DNA of 32,080 bases from an uncultured bacterium. Lineage in GTDB: Bacteria > Actinomycetota > Coriobacteriia > Coriobacteriales > Coriobacteriaceae. The notes beneath the pieces are model-generated. The model was not told the DNA's origin. It searched no databases and worked only from the letters and a program-made list of their open reading frames with translations. The DNA is taken from assembly GCA_905215445.1 (NCBI GenBank), contig CAJMPZ010000023.1, forward strand, positions 1-32,080. Direction: 5' to 3'. The position numbers and the translations under genes are program-made. Positions 5,937-12,352 of this stretch are shown piece by piece (the stretch's first letter is position 1; the number at the start of each line of letters is the position of its first letter).

Positions 5937-7886
5937 CTACAGCTCGCAGGCGACCTTGTAGCCGTCGCCGATGGCGTCGCGGATGTTGCCGCACTTCTGG
6001 GCATCGCCCAGCACGTGGGTGGCAACGCCGGCAACGGCAAGGTCATCGGCCAGCTTGGTGTTGGGGCGGTAACCCATGGCAAGCACCAGCGTGTCGGCGT
6101 CGGCGATGGTGTGGACCTCGCCGTCCTTTTCGTAACTGATGGTGTCCTCGGTAATCTCGGTCACCTTGGCCTCGGTCAGCACGTGAACGCCCTTGGAAAG
6201 CATACGCGTGATGAGGACCGCGCGACCGGCGCCGCCCTCGTTGGCGGCGAGCGTCTTGGTCATCTCGATAACGGTGACGTCGCGGTTTGCCGGCGACAGA
6301 TCGTTGACCAACGGGGCCAGGTAATCGGCCGTCTCGCAGCCAACGGTGCCGCCGCCCACAATGACAATCTTCTTGCCCGGGAAAGCCTTGCCGCCCAGCA
6401 GGTCATCAGCCGTCATGACCTGCTTAAAGCCCTGCATAAAGGCCGGGGCGATGGGTTCGGCGCCATAGGCCAGGACAACCTCGTAACCCGCGTAGTCGCG
6501 CTGGATGTCCTCGGCGGTCAGCTCGGTACCAAAGACGCATGTGACGCCGGCCTCGGCCAGGCGACGGTACTGATACTTGATCACGCGCGTGAGCTCCTGC
6601 TTTGCCGGCGGAACGGCCGCGATGCGCATCTCGCCGCCCGGCTCGTCCTGCTTATCCACGAGCACCACGTTGTGGCCGCGCTTGGCGGCAATGTAGGCTG
6701 CCTCCATGCCCGCAGGACCGGCGCCCACAACGAGCACGTTCTTGGCCTCGGCGGCAGGCTCATAGCCGGCCTCGTCGCGCTCCACGTCCGGGTTGACGGT
6801 GCAGGAGATGCGCTTGCCAAACATGATGCCGTTCAGGCAGCGCAGGCAGCCGATGCAGGGACGGATCTCGTCGGCGTTGCCGGCAGCCGCCTTGTTGCAG
6901 AACTCGGCATCGCACAGATTGGCACGGCCCATCATGCAGATGTCGGCGGCGCCGTCCTCGATCAGTTCCTCGGCAATCCATGCCTCGTTAATGCGGCCGA
7001 CCGTGGCAACGGGAATGTTGACGTGCTTTTTGATCTCGCGCGAGCAGGCGGCGTGCGAGGCCTGCTGCGTGCCGGCGGCGGGAATGGCGGAGCCGCGCTT
7101 GATGGTAGTGCCGCCCGACACGTGGATCATGTCGACGCCGGCCTTCTCCAAGCGACGCGAGACATAGATCATGTCGTTGAGGGTCAGGCCGCCATCGGTG
7201 TACTCGTCGCCCGAGATACGGACGTCGATGATAAAGTCCTTGCCGCAGCGCTCGCGAATCTCGGCGATGACCTCGAGCAGGAAGCGCATGCGGGCGTCGA
7301 GCGAGCCACCGTACTCGTCGGTGCGCTTGTTATAGAGCGGGGTCAAAAAGCCGCCGAGCATGCCGTGGGCGTGTGCCGCATGGACCTCGACGCCGTCGAC
7401 ACCGGCCTTCTGCATGCGAACAGCAGCGTCACCAAACTGATGCGTGAGCTCGTGGATCTCATCGACCGTGATGGGGCGCGGCGCCTCGCGGGCATAGGAC
7501 GGGCCCACAAAGGACGGAGCGATCAGGCGCGGCGTGCCCGGAATGTTAAAGGCCATGTAGGCGGGGTGGAAGAGCTGCGGCATGATCTTGCAGCCATACT
7601 CGTGGACGGCCGCGGCGAGCTTTTCCCAGCCAGGGATAAACGTGTCGTCGTAGCAGCACATGTCACCCGGTAGATAGGTATAGGTGGGCTCGACCGTCAC
7701 GACCTCGGTGATGATGAGGCCCACGCCGCCCTTGGCACGGGCACGGTAATGATCGACCAAGTCGTCGGTCACATAGCCATGATCGGCCAGGTTCGTGGAC
7801 ACCGGCGGCATAAAGACGCGGTTCTTGACCTCGGTCGTACCGACCTTGATCGGGCTAAAGAGCATCGGGTAGGCGGAAGACTCCAT
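5937..7886 (-). CDS. Old-yellow-enzyme/FAD-dependent reductase (2,4-dienoyl-CoA/enoate reductase type)
   Basis: A 649-residue two-part flavoenzyme. Residues 1-~340 form an FMN TIM barrel (FMPPVSTNLA, then EVHAAHAHGMLGGFLTPLYN and KRTDEYGGSLDARMRF). Cys344, 347, 350 and 362 (CIGCLRC-x11-C) bind a 4Fe-4S cluster. Residues ~383-649 hold FAD and NAD(P) Rossmann folds (VVGAGPAGMEAA; IVIVGGGTVGCETAD). Such proteins reduce activated C=C bonds with NAD(P)H. The substrate is unknown. It is the last - strand gene before the terminator, but 197 bp with its own inverted repeats separates it from the GltD-like gene, so it may have its own promoter. No signal peptide. The start at 7886 has AAAGGAA upstream. 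A link to pectin catabolism is suggested only by position. Confidence 0.85.
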   Translation of the reverse strand: MESSAYPMLFSPIKVGTTEVKNRVFMPPVSTNLADHGYVTDDLVDHYRARAKGGVGLIITEVVTVEPTYTYLPGDMCCYDDTFIPGWEKLAAAVHEYGCKIMPQLFHPAYMAFNIPGTPRLIAPSFVGPSYAREAPRPITVDEIHELTHQFGDAAVRMQKAGVDGVEVHAAHAHGMLGGFLTPLYNKRTDEYGGSLDARMRFLLEVIAEIRERCGKDFIIDVRISGDEYTDGGLTLNDMIYVSRRLEKAGVDMIHVSGGTTIKRGSAIPAAGTQQASHAACSREIKKHVNIPVATVGRINEAWIAEELIEDGAADICMMGRANLCDAEFCNKAAAGNADEIRPCIGCLRCLNGIMFGKRISCTVNPDVERDEAGYEPAAEAKNVLVVGAGPAGMEAAYIAAKRGHNVVLVDKQDEPGGEMRIAAVPPAKQELTRVIKYQYRRLAEAGVTCVFGTELTAEDIQRDYAGYEVVLAYGAEPIAPAFMQGFKQVMTADDLLGGKAFPGKKIVIVGGGTVGCETADYLAPLVNDLSPANRDVTVIEMTKTLAANEGGAGRAVLITRMLSKGVHVLTEAKVTEITEDTISYEKDGEVHTIADADTLVLAMGYRPNTKLADDLAVAGVATHVLGDAQKCGNIRDAIGDGYKVACEL

Positions 7887-7917
7887 ACAGGGTTCCTTTC
7901 GTTTGAGCCGCTCGGCG

Positions 7918-7952
7918 GCAGTTGCTAACGTACTTATCGTATCAGCAACTGC
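7918..7952. promoter_or_regulatory. Inverted repeat in the OYE gene promoter region
   Basis: GCAGTTGCT (7918-7926) and AGCAACTGC (7944-7952), perfect 9-bp arms with a 17-nt spacer, lie 32 bp upstream of the start codon. This is the size of an operator for a dimeric repressor; the regulator is unknown. Confidence 0.4.
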
Positions 7953-8001
7953 GCTGTACCCGACCGTACACGCTCCCCCGGCTTTTACTCAGCCCACAAA
8001 A

Positions 8002-8068
8002 AGTTGCGGTGGAATACGGAGTAGATAAGGCCTTTGACAGCCAAAACAGTCCGTATTCCACCGCAACT
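8002..8068. repeat. Intergenic palindrome, TTGCGGTGRAATA family (19-bp arms)
   Basis: AGTTGCGGTGGAATACGGA (8002-8020) and its perfect inverse TCCGTATTCCACCGCAACT (8050-8068). It lies just after the stop of the GltD-like gene and shares the TTGCGGTGRAATA arm with the element at 2900-2962. It could end or protect the upstream transcript; no T-run is present. Confidence 0.75.
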
Positions 8069-8083
8069 GATGGGCGGGGTGGG

Positions 8084-9301
8084 TTAGAGGCCCAGATAGC
8101 TGGTCATGCCTTCGACGGCGAGCTTGGCGCCGGCTACGGCATGGACCACGGTGAGCGGGCCGTTGACCACGTCGCCGGCGGCAAAGACGCCAGGCACGGT
8201 GGTCATGCCGCACTCATCGACCGAAAGAAGACCGCGATGGTCGGTCTCCAGACCGCCCGTCGTAAGCACCAGTTTGTCCTTGGGCACCTGCGAGGCCGCA
8301 ATCACAACCGTGTCGGCGGGCACATGGTCAAGTTCTTCCTCGTAGCCCACCACGTTGTCGTCCTCGTCAAAGATAGCCGTCTCGAACACCGGACCGTTAT
8401 CGTCGATGGCGCAGATCGCCTTGCCGCGCACGATCTCGGCACCGTCAAGCTCGGTCAGCTCCACCTCGTCATCGATGGCCGAGATATGGCGCGATCGGGC
8501 ATACACGGTAACCTTGCGAGCGCCCGAGCGCAGAGCCGTGCGGGCAACATCCATGGCCACGTTGCCGGCGCCGATAACCGCCACGTTCTGACCGATCGCC
8601 ACGCTCGTGGGATCGACCAGGTAATCGATACCAAACAGTACGTTGCCACGCGACTCGCCGGGAATACCCAGCTTGCGGGCGCGCCAGGTACCGGTACCGA
8701 CAAAGACCGCATCGTAGCCGTCGCGCAGCAGGTCGTCGATATGCAGCGCACCACCGATGGTGGTCGAGGGACGGACGCGCACGCCAAGCGAGCACATCAC
8801 GTGACGGTACTTTTGCACGAGAGCACGGGGCAGGCGAAACTCGGGGATGCCGTACTCCAGCACGCCGCCGATCTCGGGGCGCTGTTCAAACACCGTGACG
8901 GCACAGCCCAGCTGGGCCATCTTAATGGCCACGGTAATGCCGGCAGGACCGGAACCGACCACGGCAACCTGCTTGCCGCACGACGGCGCGGGCTTCCACT
9001 CCTTACGGTCCAAATATGCCGTCGAGATATAGTTCTCGATACTCGAAAAATGCACCGGTGCGCCCTTGCGGCCCTGAATGCACGCGCCCTCGCACTGGCC
9101 CGAATGGTTGCAGATCATGGAGCAGACCGCGCTCATGGGGTTGTTCTGGAACAGCAGCTCACCTGCCTCTTCCAGACGGCGCTGCTTAAACAGGTCGATG
9201 ACCTGCGGAATAGGCGTCTGCACCGGGCAGCCCTTAAGCTGGCAGAACGCCTTCTTGCACCCAAGGCAACGGTTCGCTTCCTCAACAATATGAATAGCCA
9301 T
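8084..9301 (-). CDS. GltD-like NAD(P)H-dependent flavin oxidoreductase
   Basis: A 405-residue protein of the glutamate-synthase small-subunit family. N-terminal cysteines for two Fe-S clusters: C12-x2-C15-x4-C20-x4-C25 and C60-x3-C64-x5-C70-x3-C74. Then an FAD fold (VAVVGSGPAGITVAI, 112-126), an NAD(P) fold (NVAVIGAGNVAMDVARTAL) and a C-terminal FAD motif (TTVPGVFAAGDVVNGPLTV). No large glutamate synthase subunit is present, so it is probably a stand-alone electron-transfer module passing NAD(P)H electrons to a partner, possibly the neighbouring OYE-type reductase. The start at 9301 follows AGGAGAGGAA; the longer open frame upstream is not family-like. The gap to the preceding epimerase gene is 50 bp, so co-transcription is likely. 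Confidence 0.85.
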   Translation of the reverse strand: MAIHIVEEANRCLGCKKAFCQLKGCPVQTPIPQVIDLFKQRRLEEAGELLFQNNPMSAVCSMICNHSGQCEGACIQGRKGAPVHFSSIENYISTAYLDRKEWKPAPSCGKQVAVVGSGPAGITVAIKMAQLGCAVTVFEQRPEIGGVLEYGIPEFRLPRALVQKYRHVMCSLGVRVRPSTTIGGALHIDDLLRDGYDAVFVGTGTWRARKLGIPGESRGNVLFGIDYLVDPTSVAIGQNVAVIGAGNVAMDVARTALRSGARKVTVYARSRHISAIDDEVELTELDGAEIVRGKAICAIDDNGPVFETAIFDEDDNVVGYEEELDHVPADTVVIAASQVPKDKLVLTTGGLETDHRGLLSVDECGMTTVPGVFAAGDVVNGPLTVVHAVAGAKLAVEGMTSYLGL

Positions 9302-9351
9302 CGGTTCCTCTCCTGGACCTCTGCGACAATCTCTTTCGCCAACCTGCTTCG

Positions 9352-10269
9352 TTACAGAATCACGTGCTCGCACATCACGCTGTGCCCCATGCGCAGCAGC
9401 TCGTCGCGCGAACGCTCGACCGTGGACGGCGTGCTGTTCTCGATAACGGTCATAATGCCCGGTCGCACGGCCGCGGCCCAAGCGGCAATAGCCTCAAAAT
9501 CAAAGTTTCCGCACGTACAAGCGCCGTGGCATACCAAACGAGAGCCCGAGCCATCGCACCAACCATCCTGGTCCTCGTTGTCTACAATCTCGTAGTCCTT
9601 GGCATGCAGCACGCGAATCTTGCTGCCGCACAAATGCAGCATGCGCGACACCTGCTCGGAAGCCTCGCCGACGATCGTGGGGTGCAGCAGCGACACCGGA
9701 TCATAGATCACGCCGAGTGCGGCGCTCGAAACGCGCTCCAGAACCTCGCGGCAACGCTCGGGCGTATTGACGATCTCGTTCCAGCCGGGCTCGATCAGAA
9801 GCTCGCCGCCCTCCTTTTCGGCCATCGAGCACACGCGTGCGAGTCCTTTGCAAAACGTATCGAGCGCAGCGGCCGAAAAACGGTCATCGGCCATCTTGTT
9901 CTGCGCGTTAGGGCGCCCCGTCTCGGTCCCCACCGGACAGCCCCCAAGCCAGCGCGCGAACCTCAGGCACGCCTCGTACTCGGCATAGGTATCCACCAGT
10001 TGATTCTGATCGGGCGTTGCCAGGTTTTTATAGCAGCCGAGCACCGCCACCTGCACGCCGTTGGTGTCGAGCACCTCGCGCAGATGGTCGGCGAGTTCGT
10101 GCGTAAGGCCGGAACGGTTAATGCCAAAGGACTTGTAGAGTACTTTGCTCGGCAGCTGAACGCACGAGAAACCCAGTTTGCCTGCCATGCGAATGCGCTC
10201 CTCGACCGTACCCTCGGGCAGGTCGTGCAGGCGCACACCGACGCTCAGCGCGCCTTTCGACTGCGCCAT
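9352..10269 (-). CDS. TIM-barrel sugar isomerase/epimerase (xylose isomerase-like)
   Basis: A 305-residue protein of the AP-endonuclease-2/xylose isomerase-like family. The alternating barrel shows metal-ligand-type residues at strand ends: GTETGRPN, LIEPGWNEI, GVIYDPVSLL, RVLHAKDYE and TVIENSTPST. It probably interconverts a keto/aldo sugar or sugar acid in the cytosol; the substrate cannot be read from sequence. The start at 10269 is fixed by AAGGAGG (10277-10283, - strand) at 7 nt spacing, leaving 2 bp to the GH105 stop, so the two are co-translated from one message. A start at 10287 (MQGGLGMAQ) would overlap GH105 and has no such site. Confidence 0.8.
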   Translation of the reverse strand: MAQSKGALSVGVRLHDLPEGTVEERIRMAGKLGFSCVQLPSKVLYKSFGINRSGLTHELADHLREVLDTNGVQVAVLGCYKNLATPDQNQLVDTYAEYEACLRFARWLGGCPVGTETGRPNAQNKMADDRFSAAALDTFCKGLARVCSMAEKEGGELLIEPGWNEIVNTPERCREVLERVSSAALGVIYDPVSLLHPTIVGEASEQVSRMLHLCGSKIRVLHAKDYEIVDNEDQDGWCDGSGSRLVCHGACTCGNFDFEAIAAWAAAVRPGIMTVIENSTPSTVERSRDELLRMGHSVMCEHVIL

Positions 10270-10271
10270 GC

Positions 10272-11507
10272 CTAGACCTCCTTGCACGCATTGATGCCCG
10301 GCGTGTAGCCGCCAAACGGGTCGTCGATAGAGCAGACGCCCGAGGGGGCGAGCGGATCGCGCTTACCGGCCAACTTGTCATGATGCATGGTCTCGATATA
10401 GGCGAGCACCAGCGGCGCCACGCCCTTCGCGTCGTTTTTGACGACGGGCTCGCTCATGTAGTAGCCAAACGTGCCCTCGCGGTGCGCGGTGTTGCCAAGA
10501 CCCGCCACCAGGCAGATGTTGTCGAGCGCCAGCTGTCCGTCGCGCTCGGACAGGCACGTGTCGCAGATGCCGTCAAACGCACGGCGGCCGTACTGGTAGT
10601 AGCGCTCGCCCAGCACGCCCAGGCGCACGCCCTTCATGATGGCGTTGGCAAAGATGGCGCTGCCCGACTCCTCCAGATAGTTGGGGGCGATATTGGGCAG
10701 GTTGATGACCTGGTGCCACATACCGGTCTTCTCGTCCTGATACGGCAGCATGGCGTCGATCAGGTCGTGGAACATCTTGCGGATCTCGTCCTTCTCGGCC
10801 GACATCGAGGGCGGCATGAGCTCCCAGGTATCGATGAGCGCCATGGCGAACCAGCCCTCGGCGCGCAGCCAGAAGTTGGCCGAAAGGCCGGTGACGGGAT
10901 CGCACCAGAACTGCTTGCAGCTCGCGTCGTAGGCGTGATAGTACAGGCCGTTGAGGGGGTTGCGCATCAGGTCGTGCACCACCTGGAACATATGGAAGCT
11001 ATCCGAGCAGGCACGGCGGTTGTGGAAGCTCAGCTCGTACTGCATGTAGAACGGCTGCGCCATGTACATGCCGTCGAGCCAGATCTGGTTGGGGTAGACG
11101 GCTTTGTGCCAAAACACACCCTCTTTGGTACGCGGCTGGGTCTCGAGCTGACGGTAGATGGTATCCATGGCGGCACGGTACTTGGGCTTGCCCACCAGGT
11201 CATAGAGTTTGTAGAGGGTTTTGCCCGCGTTGACGTTGTCGAGGTTGTACTCCTGGGGATCGTAATGCTTGATGGTGCCGTCATCCTGGACAAAGAAGTC
11301 GATATAGTCGTCGGCGAAGGTCAGGTAACGCTGCTCGCCGGTGATCTCGTACAGCTCGATGAGCGCCTTGATCATGCAGCCGTCAATGTAATTCCAGGTG
11401 TTCTCCTTGCCGGCGCGAAGCTTTTCGATATTCCAGGCCGGCGCCTGAGGCGTAGAGGTCTCGATCAACTGCTCGATATAACGGTCCAGAATCTGATTGC
11501 AACCCAT
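10272..11507 (-). CDS. GH105 unsaturated rhamnogalacturonyl/glucuronyl hydrolase
   Basis: 411 residues forming an (alpha/alpha)6 barrel of the YteR/YesR type. The catalytic Asp145 lies in QIWLDGMYMAQPF, the family hallmark; other conserved runs are WFAMALIDT, MWHQVIN and YLEESGSAIFA. It hydrates the 4,5-unsaturated uronic acid at the non-reducing end of lyase-generated oligosaccharides, releasing 4-deoxy-5-keto-uronate for DhuI/DhuD. No signal peptide, so it acts on imported short oligomers. The start at 11507 is preceded by GAGGGGA. LacI-type operators lie 28-93 bp upstream, making this a probable transcription start for GH105, the epimerase and the GltD-like gene. Confidence 0.9.
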   Translation of the reverse strand: MGCNQILDRYIEQLIETSTPQAPAWNIEKLRAGKENTWNYIDGCMIKALIELYEITGEQRYLTFADDYIDFFVQDDGTIKHYDPQEYNLDNVNAGKTLYKLYDLVGKPKYRAAMDTIYRQLETQPRTKEGVFWHKAVYPNQIWLDGMYMAQPFYMQYELSFHNRRACSDSFHMFQVVHDLMRNPLNGLYYHAYDASCKQFWCDPVTGLSANFWLRAEGWFAMALIDTWELMPPSMSAEKDEIRKMFHDLIDAMLPYQDEKTGMWHQVINLPNIAPNYLEESGSAIFANAIMKGVRLGVLGERYYQYGRRAFDGICDTCLSERDGQLALDNICLVAGLGNTAHREGTFGYYMSEPVVKNDAKGVAPLVLAYIETMHHDKLAGKRDPLAPSGVCSIDDPFGGYTPGINACKEV

Positions 11508-11534
11508 TGCTGTCCCCTCTGACGTTATTGATGG

Positions 11535-11546
11535 GTGAACGTTTCC
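11535..11546. promoter_or_regulatory. LacI-type operator near the GH105 start
   Basis: GTGAACGTTTCC matches 10 of 12 positions of GTGAACGTTCAC. It lies 28 bp before the GH105 start codon and 41 bp (centre to centre) from the stronger site at 11576-11587. Confidence 0.6.
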
Positions 11547-11562
11547 CCTAGTGTAACGCGAA

Positions 11563-11600
11563 CGGGGATTATAGGGTGAACGTTAACCCTATAATCCCCG
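11563..11600. promoter_or_regulatory. 38-bp palindrome with an embedded LacI-type operator (GH105 promoter)
   Basis: CGGGGATTATAGGGT and its inverse flank AACGTT; only one base pair of the whole 38 bp breaks symmetry. The centre GTGAACGTTAAC (11576-11587) is an operator match. On -, TTCACC of the operator (11575-11580) could be the -35 with a TTACAC/TACACT -10 at 11550-11556, the layout of the symporter and uxaC promoters. A weak TGAACGG site lies 24 bp further out (centre 11605.5). It also lies just after the SGNH gene stop, but no T-run suggests termination. Confidence 0.65.
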
Positions 11601-11614
11601 TGAACGGCAAACTT

Positions 11615-12283
11615 TTAACGGCAAACGGCGGTGAGGCCCGCAGCGATGCGATGCGCCAGGCGCTCATAGCCGGCAGGGCTGTAATGCAGACCGTCCGGCA
11701 TGTAGAGCTCGCGGTGCTCCGGCAAAAACGGGCTGATGCCGCTTTGCGCATACAGGTCGATCACCGGCACCGAGTAGCGATCGCAGACCTCCAGCATCGC
11801 GCGCACATAGGCGTCTTGCGTCAGGCCCAGATGGTTGGCCTCGTTGCTTGCCGGAATATCCTTCTCGTGTTTGCCGCTCGTCTTGCACGGCGTCATAAAC
11901 ATCAGCTTTGCCTGAGGCGAGCGCGCCGTGATGGTGCGGATCAGGTAGTCGAGCGCACCGTAGAACTCGTGCACGTCCGTGCTGCCCAGCTCTCCCAGCG
12001 GCACGTTACGGCTAAAGTCGTTAACGCCGCCAAAGACGATGCAGATATCTGCCGTGTGATCGATGCCGTCCAAGCGCTCAACAAACGAATCGCTACGGTC
12101 GGCCTTGACGGCAATACGCGAACCCTTAATACCAAAGTTCTCGATCGTAGCGCCGCCCAGCAGCGCACCCAGGTGCGAGGTCCAAGAGATGTCGTTGCCT
12201 CCCCCGCCGCATCCGTTATCGCCCCAGGTGGTCGAATCGCCAAAGCAGCAGACGGTCGATTCGCTCAAGTTTTTCGTTTCCAT
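11615..12283 (-). CDS. SGNH/GDSL hydrolase, probable carbohydrate esterase
   Basis: 222 residues with SGNH blocks: GDSTTWG with nucleophile Ser17 (block I), GGVND (block III) and DGLHYSPAGY supplying the Asp-x-x-His pair (block V). The family includes acetylesterases that deacetylate plant polysaccharides (rhamnogalacturonan acetylesterase is one branch). Placed between the pectin esterase fusion and GH105, deacetylation of pectic oligomers is the likely job; that is inference. No signal peptide: the N-terminus is METKNLSESTVCCFGDS. The start at 12283 has GAGGAGA 7 nt upstream; an upstream in-frame ATG at 12334 lacks one. The gap to the upstream esterase gene is 69 bp. Confidence 0.85.
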   Translation of the reverse strand: METKNLSESTVCCFGDSTTWGDNGCGGGGNDISWTSHLGALLGGATIENFGIKGSRIAVKADRSDSFVERLDGIDHTADICIVFGGVNDFSRNVPLGELGSTDVHEFYGALDYLIRTITARSPQAKLMFMTPCKTSGKHEKDIPASNEANHLGLTQDAYVRAMLEVCDRYSVPVIDLYAQSGISPFLPEHRELYMPDGLHYSPAGYERLAHRIAAGLTAVCR

Positions 12284-12352
12284 ATTCTTCTCCTCACCCG
12301 CACACCGGCGGTCATACAGGTACATACCGTTCATTCACAACATACCGAGGGA

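Noticed and set aside
5895..7673. A long + strand open frame (592 codons) opposite the OYE-type reductase gene
   Set aside because: It is the antisense shadow of a clear two-domain flavoenzyme. High GC at third positions keeps reverse frames open, and the translation has no recognisable domain. The same holds for long + frames at 7922-9595, 14182-16266, 16324-17952, 25688-27193 and 28940-30838.
11601..11630. TGAACGG/AACGGCAAACGG tract as an independent operator
   Set aside because: It overlaps the last codons of the SGNH hydrolase gene. Only its TGAACGG part, with the spacing seen at other promoters, was used as weak evidence.
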